From assembly GCA_003439945.1 (NCBI GenBank), contig QVRM01000417.1:1-64000 (forward strand): a DNA stretch of 64,000 nt, written 5' to 3'. Below the pieces are notes generated by a model. That model worked only from the letters and a program-made list of their open reading frames with translations. It searched no databases and was not told the DNA's origin. Origin of the DNA: Dermanyssus gallinae (taxonomy: Eukaryota > Arthropoda > Arachnida > Mesostigmata > Dermanyssidae). A program made the translations under genes and the position numbers. Every line of letters begins with the position of its first letter. Position 1 is the stretch's first letter. Shown piece after piece: positions 25,001 through 35,864 of the stretch.

Positions 25001-27706
25001 GGCTGGTTCTAAGAACCGGCTGGCTATAAGAACCGGCTAGCTCTAAGAACCGGCTAGCATTGAGAACCGGCTGGCTTTAAGAACCGGCTGGCTCTAAGAT
25101 CCGGCTGGCTCTAAGAACCGGCTGGCTCTAAGAACCGGCTAGCTCTAAGAACCGGCTAGCTCTAAGAACCGGCTGGCTCTAAGAACCGGCTAGCATTAAG
25201 AACCGGCTGGCTCTAAGAACCGGCTGGCTCTAAGAACCGGCTAGCATTAAGAACCGGCTGGCTTTAAGAACCGGCTGGCTCTAAGAACCGGCAGGCTCTA
25301 AGAACCGGCTGGCTCTAAGAACCGGCAGGCTCTAAGAACCGGCAGGCTCTAAGAACCGGCTGGCTCTAAGAACCGGCAGGCTCTAAGAACCGGCTAGCTC
25401 TAAGAACCGGCTGGCTCTAAGAACCGTCTGGCTCTAAGAACCGGCTAGCTCTAAGAACCGGCTGGCTCTAAGAACCGGCTGGCTCTAAGAACCATCTGGC
25501 TCTAAAAACCGGCTGGCTCTAAGAACCAGCAGGTTGTAAGAACCGGTTGACTCTAAGAACCGGCTGGCTCTAAGAACCGGCAGTTGTAAGAACCGGCTGG
25601 CTCTAAGAACCGGCAGTTGTAAGAACCGGCTGGCTTTAAGAACCGGCTGGCTCTAAGAACCGGCGGGCTCTAAGAACTGGCTGGTTCTAAGAACTGGCTG
25701 GCTATAAGAACCGGTTGGCTCTAAGAACCGGCTGGCTCTAAGAACCGGCTGGCTCTAAGAACCGGCGGGCTCTAAGAACTGGCTGGTTCTAAGAACCGGC
25801 TGGTTCTAAGAACTGGCTGGCTATAAGAACCGGCTAGCTCTAAGAACCGGCTGGCTCTAAGAACCGGCTAGCATTAAGAACCGGCTGGCTCTAAGAACCG
25901 GCAGGCTCTAAGAACCGGCAGGCTCTAAGAACCGGCTGGCTCTAAGAACCGGCTGGCTCTAAGAACCGGCGGGCTCTAAGAACTGGCTGGTTCTAAGAAC
26001 CGGCTGGTTCTAAGAACTGGCTGGCTATAAGAACCGGCTAGCTCTAAGAACCGGCTGGCTCTAAGAACCGGCTAGCATTAAGAACCGGCTGGCTCTAAGA
26101 ACCGGCAGGCTCTAAGAACCGGCAGGCTCTAAGAACCGGCAGGCTCTAAGAACCGGCAGGCTCTAAGAACCGGCTGGCTCTAAGAACCGGCAGGCTCTAA
26201 GAACCGGCAGGCTCTAAGAACCGGCTGGCTCTAAGAACCGGCTGGCTCTAAGAACTGGCTGGTTCTAAGAACCGGCTGGCTATAAGAACCGGCTAGCTTT
26301 AAGACCGGCTGGCTCTAAGAACCGGCTAGCATTAAGAACCGGCTAGCATTAAGAACCGGCTGGCTTTAAGAACCGGCTGGCTCTAAGAACCGGTTGACTC
26401 TAAGAACCGGCGTGCTCTAAGAACCGGCTGGCTCTAAGAACCGGCAGTTGTAAGAACCGGCTGGCTCTAAGAACCGGCAGTTGTAAGAACCGGCTGGCTC
26501 TAAGAACCGGCGGGTTGAAAAAAACGGCGGGTTGTAAGAACCGGCTGGCTCTAAGAACCGGCGGGTTGTAAGAACCGGCTGGCTCCAAGAACCGGCGGGT
26601 TGTAGGAACCGGCGGGTTGTAGAAACCGGCGGGTTTTAGGAACCGGCGGGTTGTAGGAACCGGCGGGTTATAGGAACCGGCGGGGTGTAAGAACCGGCGG
26701 GGTGTAAGAACCGGCTGGCTCTAAGAACCGGCGTGATGTAAGAACCGGCTGGCTCTAAGAACCGACTGGCTCTAAAAACCGGCTGGCTCTAAGAACCGGC
26801 TGGCTCTAGCAACCGGCTGGTTCTAAGAACCGGCTGGCTATAAGAACCGACAGGCTCTAAGAACCGGCAGGCTCTAATAACCGGCAGGCTCTAAAAACCG
26901 GCTGGCTATAAGAACCGGCTAGCTCTAAGAACCGGCTAGCATTGAGAACCGGCTGGCTTTAAGAACCGGCTGGTTCTAAGAACCAGCAGGTTCTAAGAAC
27001 CGGCAGGCTCTAAGAACCGGCTAGCTCTGAGAACCGGCTAGCTCTAAGAACCGGCTGGCTCTAAAAACCGGCTGGCTCTAAGAACCGGCAGGTTGTAAGA
27101 ACCGGTTGACTCTAAGAACCGGCGTGCTCTAAGAACCGGCTAGCTCTAAGAACCGGCAGTTGTAAGAACCGGCTGGCTCTAATAACCGGCAGTTGTAAGA
27201 ACCGGCTGGCTCTAAGAACCGGCAGTTGTAAGAACCGACTGGCTCTAAGAACCGGCGGGTTGAAAAAACCGGCGGGTTAAACAAACCGGCGGGTTAAAAA
27301 AAACCGGAGGGTTGTAAGAACCGGCTGGCTCTAAGAATCGGAGGGTTGTAATAACCGGCGGGTTGTAAGAACCGGCTGGCTCCAAGAACCGGCGGGTTGT
27401 AGGAACCGGCGGGTTGTAGAAACCGGCGGGTTGTAGGAACCGGCGGGTTGTAGGAACCGGCGGGGTGTAGGAACAGCTGGCTTTAAGAACCGGCTGGCTC
27501 TAAAAACCACCTGGTTCTAAGAACCGACTGGCTCTAATAACCGGCGGGTTGTAAGAACCGGCTGACTCTAAGAACCGACGGGTTGCAAAAATCGACTGGC
27601 TCTAAGAACTGGCTGACTCTAAGAACCGACAAGTTGCAAAAATCGACTGGCTCTAAGAACCGGTGGGCTGTAAGAACCGGCTGGCTCTAAGAACCAGCGG
27701 GTTGTA
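19047..27706 (-). repeat. satellite block 10, long inverted arm
   Basis: 8.7 kb of units reading CTGGCTCTAAGAACCGG on the + strand. The variant set differs from block 1: CAGGCTCTAAG, CTAGCATTAAG, CTGGTTCTAAG and the 16-mer CAGTTGTAAGAACCGG are common here. A higher-order copy is visible: the unit order starting at 23,881 recurs at 25,661, an offset of 1,780 bp, and the CGGTTGACTC marker recurs at about 24,441, 26,391 and 27,102. The array stops at GGGTTGTAACCC, about 27,706. Confidence 0.94.
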
Positions 27707-28746
27707 ACCCATGAAGGAGATGGTCCTCTCGCCGGGAGGTTTGCGTTCATGTGGCTAACTCGCCCTCGTGGTGCCTATTAAGCCAAGGTAGCAGGCGTCC
27801 CAGTCGGTACCACCGGGTTGCTAAAGCCCAGGGGCGTTGACCGACCGGCCCGGGTTTCGTGTGCAGCACACTTCCCCCGTACGTTTTTAGTTAGTTGGCT
27901 ACGGCGCATCGCAGCATTGCGAGCCGTTCTGCAGATGGTAGTGGGAAAGTGGTGGATGGACAAAGGCGGGAAAGCAAGCGAAACAGAAAAAGACATTCAG
28001 ATTATTTCAGAGAAGTCTTGCTTCAGCTACATCCGATACGTAATAATGTAATAATATGAGACCAGATGGGGCCAACACACGACGAAGCACTATTATTTTG
28101 CGACAGACATGCCGCATGAAAGGGGCCTATCGGAAGATAGCCCGTTGTAGATGACGCGCTCCACATAAAATCTTGCATAAAGTTTGACATCTTTACTAGG
28201 CCAATTGGACGGAATAAGCAGATAGCCGGCAACTCTTACATGGGAAATTAAGGGTTTGGCATATTTTTAAGATATGGATTGAAGTTGTTTCTTTATCTTA
28301 ACTATTTCTAAGCTTGATAATAGATTATTCAAACCAGTCGAGCTTAGCTTTTATACGCTCTCGTAGAGCAGGTGAATATTCGAAGGAAACATCAGTTGAT
28401 TTTACCAATGAAAGATTAATATCAAAAGTTCCTATGTTTGTACATTTACAGGTACACTAAATATTAACTCTAAGTGGATAGTGATGATGCAATAGTACCT
28501 CTTATTTTGATAAAAATAACATCGAAGCAGCAACGTTTCTTAAAAACAAATGGCTGTAGGGAATACCAGCAGTTTGCGCAACGTAGTTTTGAAGGCAGTA
28601 TTTTCTACATCAGATAACATGGCGCGGTGTGCAATAAAAAGTCGCGACTTGACCCCCGCACTAACCATACTCTTTAGAAGAAAGTATTCGTAAAATTTGC
28701 AGAGTTGGGATAAAACTAAAATAACAAACTATATTTTCAGAACTCT

Positions 28747-28749
<3 letters not shown>
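27707..28749. other. satellite flank, no gene recognised
   Basis: The first 200 bases are GC-rich single-copy-like sequence (from CCATGAAGGAGATGG) with short open frames on both strands that overlap each other. The rest is AT-rich. I see no protein motif, repeat or RNA gene. It marks the right border of the satellite. Confidence 0.6.

Positions 28750-28785
<36 letters not shown>
28750..28785. repeat. (TA)n microsatellite
   Basis: About 18 TA dinucleotides, just upstream of the decayed retrotransposon at 28,822. Confidence 0.97.
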
Positions 28786-28787
<2 letters not shown>

Positions 28788-28821
28788 CGTGTTAAATAAT
28801 GGCTTCTAATCCCAACATACT

Positions 28822-29280
28822 ATAAATGCAACTACATCGGGCACAAGGCTGTCAAAGAAAACTGTCGGAGCTATTATAGATGTGGGGGAGAGGGACACAG
28901 CGAGGGAATGCACGAAAACCCACACCTTGTGCTACGTGTGTAACGAGCATGACCTTAAGCCGAGAAGTATGGCGTGCCCGCAGTACGCGCAACTACCTAG
29001 GGAAACAGGCCGCGAGGGCGAAAGCAAAAGAGAGGAAAGCCAAGGCCCAACGGAGAAAAGCCAAGGAGCAAATGAAAAGGATAAAAAGAAAGCGTCTAGA
29101 GAACAGAGGAAAGATGCTCAAAGAGACAAGCATACATCAGATGGTTTATCGCAAAAAGGCTTTGGAAAGACGGCCCGTTTCCAACATCCGGATAATAATG
29201 AGGAAACAATATCTACTCAATAACAATGAAGAGAATCAAAGCAATACGAGTAGGCTGCAACAAGAGCAGATACGCATATG
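28822..29280 (+). pseudogene. decayed non-LTR retrotransposon ORF1, zinc-knuckle end
   Basis: Reading with one frame change near 28,900 gives three successive CCHC-type knuckles typical of the C-terminal end of ORF1 (the gag-like nucleic-acid-binding protein) in R1-like elements. The first is CNYIGHKAVKENC. The second is YYRCGGEGHS, shifting frame to ARECTKT. The third is CYVCNEHDLK with a distal Cys. The first Cys of knuckles one and two appears lost. A long lysine/glutamate-rich tail follows (SKREESQG..., KDKKKASREQ). No start codon or upstream ORF1 body is found, so the copy is 5' truncated. It overlaps the start of the ORF2 remnant, the usual arrangement in this clade. The clade call (R1 rather than LOA or Jockey) is inference. 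Confidence 0.6.
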
Positions 29281-30275
29281 ATATGGTTAAAGAGATAGCT
29301 ACAAGGAGAGGAGCCAAGCTAGTGGCGGTGAGCACATAAAACTAATGATGACAGCAAACACAAAAAATTCCATTGGATCGACAAAGAGTGTAGTACCTAT
29401 AAACGCCCCAAAGAAAGCCTGACAGGCCCTGAGGACTAACTCAGTAACGTAGGAGCATCAGTTTATGAATCCACAAATGGAATGGACGTAGTAGTGACGG
29501 AGTACTTAAGTGTACTAAATGGTCATCTAATCTGGACCCGAATATTCAAAACGATAGCAGAAACCCGACATCCGGATAAAAGTCAACAATGGATTTAACA
29601 TTATGCAACGACACAATGAGCAATGAAATGCAAGGTTTGCCGAAGGAAATCTCAGCAACACTATTGCGTGAAGTTCACGATAGAATCGCGGCAGCACCCG
29701 CTGCCTACAAGAATCAAAACGCGCTACAGATTTAAGGACGAGGAGGTCATTAAGCACGAACTCAAGAAAGCACTCCTCACAAGTCCCTCTCATACATCAA
29801 AATAACTGCACGACACCCTCAATAGGGCCTGCACTAGAGCTACTAAGCCCTTCGCTCATGAAATGCTATTTACCAACCAAAATGCAGGAGGCACAGCGTT
29901 ATAGCACACAAAGGGGCAATCTGTAAATAAATCAAATGAGATCTTAAGAACGCCGTAGGATCCAGAAAGCCGAGATCATCGCCTTAAACAAACCTAGAAA
30001 TGAGAGCCTTTAGCATAAAATAGCAGAATGCAAGAAGCTCTACTGGAGACAGATAATAAAAAAAGTAGAAGACGAACTATGGGGAAAAAACTTACAAAAT
30101 GGTCACAGACATTGAGGGCAGACCCCATAAATGGCACTGTCAGACACAAGGAAGTCGTAAACATCTTAGACAAGTTCCTCGCTCGAAATGCATATTTCTA
30201 TAGCTATGGATACGTGGGAAGAGAGAAAACCCTGAAAACAAAGACGGCAAAGATCTTAAGGAGCCCGCTTTGAAA
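29226..30275 (+). pseudogene. decayed non-LTR retrotransposon ORF2, endonuclease to pre-RT
   Basis: An ATG at about 29,226 begins MKRIKAIRVGCNKSRYAYDM, then KLVAVSEH. This matches the opening of an R1-like apurinic endonuclease domain (N-x-SR-A-x-D ... VSEP). Downstream, across several stops and frame changes, are fragments resembling the linker before the reverse transcriptase: DEEVIKHELKKALLTS, LNRACTRATK, and at 30,020-30,110 CKKLYWRQIIKKVEDELWGK, which fits the family pattern K-x-x-x-W-x-x-L-x-x-x-V-x-x-D-x-WG. The remnant ends before the RT domain. It is on the same strand as the R1-like 3' fragment at 47.65 kb, which starts within the RT. The two could be different copies of one family. 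Confidence 0.55.
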
Positions 30276-30280
30276 AACTT

Positions 30281-31661
30281 GTATATATACATTTGCGAAA
30301 TAAATCAAATAAACAGAAAAAGCTACAAGTTTGTTTCTTATAACGCATAGTCGATACACTCCTATCATATTCTCCGAAAAACTCCTAAATGAAACCACAT
30401 ATCTTATGGACGTGCTAGCATCTTGAGCACTTCAAATACTGTCGGTGCTAACAGATTAGGTTCATTCAATATTCAAATTAAAATGGCCGATTAATAACGT
30501 CATTTGCCATCCGCGAAGCATCCACAGCAATAGTTCAATCTGACCACAGAAATAGTTCAACCATGGTTTTCTCATTTACCTTGCGTACAGCCAACATGAC
30601 GTTATGGGAAAGCAGCCGCGCTACTTAAATCCTAACTGCCAATATTGCGGCTTTGCAGTTGACTGTTGACGTATGTTTGTCGTTCTCGGAGCTCGTCTCG
30701 GAACTACATCTCGTTGCAACAACTAAGTTTAGCTATTGTTAAAGAGTATTGCCAACGATGCGTTTTGGCCGAGTGCGCCGTATCACCAACCGCCTGTGCA
30801 GCAGAGTATCCCTTTGTTTATGTTTGTTTTTTTTTTGTGAAATTGACGTGGCACTAAGCGTTTTGGAATTACGATTTCTTGAGTCCTAGGTACTATTTGT
30901 TCTATTTGTTGTTGATTATTGATCAACAACAAGATCAATAAAAACAACAACAACAGGTAAAATAATACCAATACGTGCCGCGTGTATAAACAGTATGTGT
31001 AAGATGACTAAATTAGTCGTCCGGGCGCTCTTGCCGTCACGCCTGCAGTCATTGACTAGTTGTTGCGAGCAGCCGAAGCAGTAAAAGCGATGACAGCAAT
31101 AGGACCTAATGCACGAGGGTTTGCCCACCGTAGTCACTTGGGCGCTGATATCCGCGATGATAATAACGACAGCAACTACAAGAGGAAAAGAAGGAGAACA
31201 AGGAAAGAAAGAAGAAGACGACAAAGATGATGATCTACCTTCATTATTCTTTAGCGCCCACTTGCGTTCATCGCGCCTTCACGTGATACCGGTGCTCGGT
31301 AGTGACGCACGCTGTTGCAAAGTGTTTCTCTCCCTCCTAAATTATTGGAGAACGAACAAAATCCCTGTTGTCGCACGCACTGCACAAGAATACGGCGCTG
31401 GCCGACAGCGACGTCTTAATGGCCAAGTATTATACCGTAAGGACAGAAGGTGCCGGTCATTGCTGGCACAAGAGACGTTGCGGCGTTAGTAATATTAATA
31501 AAAGCGGCAACCGCAATTTAGGTGCTTCATATCATCGTCGCTTTTGGGCCTGGTTTCTGTCCTGGGAAGTTGCGTTCTGTGCATATAAAAGAAGCCACGA
31601 CTAGAAAACACCACACGACGTCATCTCAGCTATATTTAAGTCCGTGCATATGGTATATATT

Positions 31662-31663
<2 letters not shown>
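30281..31663. other. no recognised gene
   Basis: Mixed composition. At 30,910-30,933 there is a small hairpin (GTTGTTGAT ... ATCAACAAC). A 126-codon + strand frame at 31,109-31,489 starts with a hydrophobic stretch (TVVTWALISAMIITTATT) followed by an acidic/lysine-rich run (KKEEDDKDDDLP). I cannot match it to a family and I treat it as unproven. Confidence 0.4.
31581..31589 (+). promoter_or_regulatory. possible TATA box
   Basis: GCATATAAAAGAAGCC contains TATAAAAG, a full match to the eukaryotic TATA consensus. No recognisable first exon lies downstream; (TA)n starts about 80 bp later. A chance match is quite possible. Confidence 0.15.

Positions 31664-31715
<52 letters not shown>
31664..31715. 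repeat. (TA)n microsatellite
   Basis: About 26 uninterrupted TA units. Open frames reading Y-I-Y-I through it on both strands are artefacts of the repeat. Confidence 0.97.
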
Positions 31716-31716
<1 letters not shown>

Positions 31717-33017
31717 CGATTTGTGCAGATAGTTCGCGCATTTCTCTCAGTCTACTCACACAGTTTACACATTTGCACAAGATATGTGATAATGGTTTTT
31801 TTATTTTGACAAAGATCTTAGCATGCAGTTGCAAGCTTAAAGAGGTTTTAAAGGCCTTGGGCTAAACTGGTGGTCTTTGTAGGTCGCAATAGGTCATAAT
31901 ATTAAGACATAGCGCCACGATAAGGGTCGGACGGATCCGACTGGGTGTGCCGCGTTAGCCAAGGAGGACTGAATGCTTGACTCAATGCGGTCCTTTCATC
32001 AGCAATAGGTGCACACCTGAATAACAACTTGGTTTGAAATGTACAGGTCTTTGGCTAGAGTTAACTTGGCAATGCAACGTCCGTGCTGCTAAGAAAAATG
32101 AGCGCCCAGGGCTCAGATACTGAATTTCCAGTTAGGACACCGGAAGCCGCGACCAACAGAAAAACATTTATATTTTATTTTTTTAGTGGCTACGAAAAAT
32201 GCACACCAAGTATTCTGGCTAGAGTGGGATTTCTAAACCCACTGACAAACTCGCGCTCCGGCAACCCACATAACCGCCGCGCTATGATTTCAGTGATCAT
32301 TTAAAAACAGCCAGACAAAACACTCTGATGACATCAGCGCGACCCGCGCGACGATATGAGCACGATCCATGGTCTAAGGTGGCGCGGTAGTAAACACCCT
32401 GACCATCTAGGACACTTATGCGGCCGATTTGGTTTCTCCATCTCTCTCTTTTTTTCTCTCTCTGACTTTCTTTTCTCCCATGCTGTCTTCGTATCCGGTG
32501 GGCTATAGCGCCTGTGGTGCATGCCCGGGGGTACTTTTGCGTGGGCGTACGACATGGACGTCTGCACGGGCTTCGGATTCCCTTCCGACGTGCATTTCAT
32601 CGAGGTTGTCGCTTCTGGCCATTCACGTTTGTCGCTCTATGGCCGTGGCTGCTGCTGTTGTTGCTGGTGGTGATGGTGGGGGGAAGGGCGCTATTGGCGT
32701 TCTCTTAACGCCTCAAATTCAAGCTGACAGCTGTAGCTTTGCGACCGGAGAAACACTGCGGGGCAGCGGGCATCATTCGTTGCCCCATCATCGTTGGTCG
32801 TCCGCATCTTCAAGCCCCTCGCCTGCCGGGTCGAAGCCGGAGTCAAAGAAAGCCCAGCTGCAGAAACACACGTAGCAGCTGTTTTCATCTTTCGCCACGC
32901 GGCCCTACCGTATCATTGCTCTTTAAGAGCCATCATCAAGCATAGGGTTTGCGTAAACAAAAACGTTCCAGCATGTATGACTACCTTCACAGTTTTTGTA
33001 TAGCATCTTTGACATTT

Positions 33018-33020
<3 letters not shown>
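31716..33020. other. no recognised gene; GC-richer patch at 32.3-32.9 kb
   Basis: 32,330-32,950 is GC-rich with a pyrimidine run (TCTCTCTTTTTTTCTCTCTC near 32,440) and GCTGCTG/GTTGCTG runs. Several overlapping short frames are open on both strands, as expected from composition. No motif supports a product. Confidence 0.4.

Positions 33021-33058
<38 letters not shown>
33021..33058. repeat. (TA)n microsatellite
   Basis: About 19 TA units. Confidence 0.97.
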
Positions 33059-33061
<3 letters not shown>

Positions 33062-33785
33062 GAACATTTTAGACGATTTCAGCGCCAGAAATAGACGTTC
33101 CGCAAAAGTAGCAAAAATAATTATTTTTCTTGCAGCAGGAAAATATTGGTTTTGAATTGCGAGTGTAGCAGGTAATATAGTAATATGTCAGACCATCCAG
33201 GGACAATGAAGCAGAAGGAGTGCGTATGTTTTTAAGGCTTAACTGCAGAGGAAATAAAAAACAAACTAGGTGTACAGTACCTCTACAAAATAAATTGGTT
33301 TATTTGAAATAGGTAGTATGAGCACCGAGGATGCACTACGTTATTTATCTATTTTTTTTATAGACACCCCAAGACCACATAAACTAACAACTGACATACG
33401 TCTCAATTTTGGAGAGCAATTTTAAACTTTTGAGACAAAATCCGCAGGATATTTGAGCAACTCCGAACCGCCGCCAAAATATAGATCTATCCACCCCATT
33501 TCATAACGCGAAGCTGCTACCGGGAAGTGGACAGCACGCGGCAAAAGACTTCCCACCAGATTAAAGAGGCACACCGGGAAATTCGTTGTGGTAATTGTTT
33601 TCTGAGATTCAAAAAGTATTTTATTAATTGAATACCTTATGCTTACAAAAAAAGCGCTCTTGGATCAACTGAAGGAATGCATCATGACACTAAGGCCCGC
33701 GATGCAGAATAATAATACCTTTTCTTGTTATCGCCAGACGAGTATTTTTTCTTTAATTTAGGTATTCGATATGTTTTGCTCGTGG
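33059..33785. other. AT-rich, nothing recognised
   Basis: No open frame of note, no repeat and no RNA gene seen. Confidence 0.5.
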
Positions 33786-33793
33786 TATAAAAG
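33786..33793 (+). promoter_or_regulatory. possible TATA box of the signal-peptide frame
   Basis: TATAAAAG lies about 25 bp upstream of where the inverted duplication begins (33,812) and about 50 bp upstream of an ATG (33,839). The spacing fits a TATA box with its start site near 33,812-33,818. No expression evidence is available. Confidence 0.3.
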
Positions 33794-33838
33794 CTATTAC
33801 GAATCGTTGGACTGGATGTGTTGAGCTTCAGGAGGACT

Positions 33839-33930
33839 ATGCTAAACAATAACATGTACGTAGCTCTTGTCCTTCTATCGCTTGTCTTCCATGCTACGAA
33901 CTACTTGATCCAGCTAGTACATGACGTTCT

Positions 33931-33934
<4 letters not shown>
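33839..33934 (+). CDS. possible first exon with signal peptide
   Basis: From ATG 33,839 the frame reads MLNNNMYVALVLLSLVFHAT, then NYLIQLVHDVLD, before running into (TA)n. A short polar start followed by a hydrophobic core (MYVALVLLSLVFHAT) is what a secretory signal peptide or signal anchor looks like. A TATA box lies upstream. There is no clear splice donor: the frame simply enters the TA repeat at 33,935. The same peptide is encoded, with only a few base changes, on the minus strand by the inverted copy at 34,027-34,149. The two copies are too similar for conservation to prove coding. I do not recognise the peptide, and a chance frame is possible. Confidence 0.25.
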
Positions 33935-33983
<49 letters not shown>

Positions 33984-34026
33984 AATACCAATATACCAAA
34001 CAATATATATATATATATAAATATAT
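33935..34026. repeat. interrupted (TA)n microsatellite
   Basis: About 23 TA units, a 22-bp interruption, then about 12 more. It forms the loop of the inverted duplication. Confidence 0.95.
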
Positions 34027-34160
34027 GTCCAGAACGTCATGTACTAGCTGGATGAAGTAGTTCGTAGCATGGAAGACAAGCGATAGAAGGACAAGGGCTA
34101 CGTACATGTTATTGTTTAGCATAGTCCTCCTGAAGCTCAACACATCCAGAGCAACGATCC

Positions 34161-35812
34161 TGATGATCCAACGAGCACGAAAAGCAACAGCTACACCAAT
34201 TTGTTTTGTTTCCGGTTCTAATCCCAAACAAAACACTTACCTTAAAGTTCAAGTAAAGACGCGAAAACTACAGTGACTGCAAGCATTTAATACAATAAAC
34301 AAAGGTCACTAATAAAATTAAACATTGGGTATGCGTCGGAAATGTTTGCGAAATACTATTCAGCTATGGGTCTTCGCGTGCGCGCAGATTCACGTACAAA
34401 ATACTCGGATCTGAATAAATTTGCGTGCCCTTTTATTGCCCTTGTGGAGGGTAACGCTCCTGTAACCGGAAACTCAACAAACCTTTATTCACATGATTTC
34501 TTTCCACACCAGATTGGGTTAAATATACAATAGTATGATCAATATCACTACAGCCTCGTAGTGATATTAATCATTACAAAGCGCTCAGTGTCAGCCTTGA
34601 CACTTAACAAAGCCTTACTGTTAAAGCAATTGGCTAGTGAGATATCTTTTTGCAGATACGAGCTACCCAACTATCAAAACATCATTTGAAAGAAAAAAAA
34701 GTTCTTTTGTAATACTAACTAGCTCAGTGTGTTCAGCCAATGATACCCCAAGGCCGAAGCGAGGGCGCGAACGAGTCTGGATCAACGAAACTCTCTACTC
34801 TCACGTCAAAACTTTGCCACCAACAGGTAACGACGCCTTTTTGGCGATTGCCACAGAATGCGCTGGCTGGCTGTACAGAGGCTGAAAAATTACGATCGTT
34901 TAAACGAACTTTCCGCTTCATTGAAACGCGCAGCACTAGCTCGCCCAGTACTGTCGACATCTAGAAAATTGCTAACGGATTTTATCGAGGAGAAATGCCC
35001 ACCGTTGTGGAAAACAGTGAACACCGAAAACTCTGAATGGGTAAAGGTTGCGGTCGTTGGCCGGCGGAAAGTTCGAATCGTAACCTCACGTGTACTTTTA
35101 CGGCTCTAGTTGGCGAACTATTGACAGTAAGGCGCAGAATGTACATATGTACATATATTTTTCACACAGATGCAAAGTCACATTTAGTTCGTGCACCGCC
35201 ATCGCGCACTTACGAGTGAGCAGTGCAGTGCAGTAAGTGATCAACAAGGAAATAAGTGTGACGTAACGTGTTTGGTCGACGCACCGACTTAACAGCAGCT
35301 GAAACCCCGGGTCGTGTGTGGGGCGTGTTGTCAAGACCCTGGCAATGTTCACTAGCGGTTGGTTGGATTCAGAACGAGTAAGTACATCAGATTACGTGCT
35401 CAGCTTCTGGCGCAGACCCAAAACGAGGACTTCGGACTTGAAGTTCTTGCGGCGCCTAGAGTGCTATATACGGATAGAGAGCGGATGCGTGCTTAGTCGA
35501 ATCCCGGCTAGATTAATGACTTGTTGAGGCGAGCCCCTACATCTGTCATGGGACTCTTTGCTGCGACGACGACTTCTCCTAAAATGCCGAACAGTTTTTC
35601 TGTGACCCTACGACACAAGCACAGAAACCGTACGCTTGCGTATAGGCTGTACACATACAAGTGTTTAGATTATAATTTATTATCGTTGTTCGCTAACGCC
35701 CGAAATAATACTAACAATAATAATTATAATAATCATGTTATTAATTTTGTTATTACTATTGTAACTAATAATATTAAAAGTACCTTTAATAGGCATGATT
35801 CTCGTGAAGCTC

Positions 35813-35813
<1 letters not shown>
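34161..35813. other. no recognised gene
   Basis: Short frames only, the longest 116 codons reading through the next TA repeat. A T-loop-like string (GTCGAATCCCGGC near 35,498) has no matching tRNA body. AAT-rich runs occur at 35,700-35,780. Confidence 0.45.

Positions 35814-35861
<48 letters not shown>
35814..35861. repeat. (TA)n microsatellite, left flank of foldback
   Basis: About 24 TA units ending exactly at the CAGGGTGTG terminus of the foldback element. Confidence 0.97.

Positions 35862-35864
<3 letters not shown>

Larger units (their letters stand above)
1..27706. repeat. 17-bp quasi-palindromic satellite, whole block
   Basis: An unbroken tandem array of a 17-bp unit, CCGGTTCTTAGAGCCAG in the left part and its complement CTGGCTCTAAGAACCGG in the right part. 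By length this is roughly 1,600 units, and the array continues past the left edge. The first half (CCGGTTCT) is the conserved part. The second half varies between AGAGCCAG, ACAACCCG, AGAACCCG and AAAGTCAG types. The fully symmetric form, CCGGTTCT-N-AGAACCGG, is a perfect dyad around one central base. Units of 16 or 15 bp occur, so higher-order periods are not exact multiples of 17. Every unit carries a CCGG site. I see no mobile element or single-copy DNA inside. I do not recognise the family from memory. The role (pericentromeric, heterochromatic or other) cannot be told from sequence. Confidence 0.97.
33812..34149. repeat. inverted duplication with (TA)n loop
   Basis: Arms 33,812-33,934 and 34,027-34,149 are reverse complements over about 123 bp with only a few mismatches (for example TTGATC versus TTCATC). 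Weaker matching extends about 11 bp further out. The loop is (TA)n, then CCAATACCAATATACCAAAC, then (TA)n. Transcribed from either strand it would make a long perfect hairpin. There are no terminal repeats of a known transposon. Confidence 0.93.

Noticed and set aside
19066..26588. Minus-strand open frames in the satellite reading LEPAGSYNPPVLRASRF repeats
   Set aside because: 17 bp times 3 gives a 51-bp, 17-residue period automatically. Frames open and close with single-base variants, and no start, splice or conservation signal exists. Translation artefacts of the satellite.
1..27706. CRISPR array
   Set aside because: Adjacent units vary gradually and there are no unique spacers. The period is 17 bp and the setting is eukaryotic.
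1..27706. Telomeric repeat
   Set aside because: No run of TTAGG, TTAGGG or similar. The unit is 17 bp and quasi-palindromic.
32429..32875. 148-codon Ser/Ala-rich + frame
   Set aside because: It starts in a pyrimidine tract and overlaps several other frames. Low-complexity composition and no motif.
35490..35515. tRNA or tRNA-derived SINE (GTCGAATCCCGGC)
   Set aside because: T-loop-like string only. No A box, acceptor stem or anticodon arm can be drawn upstream.
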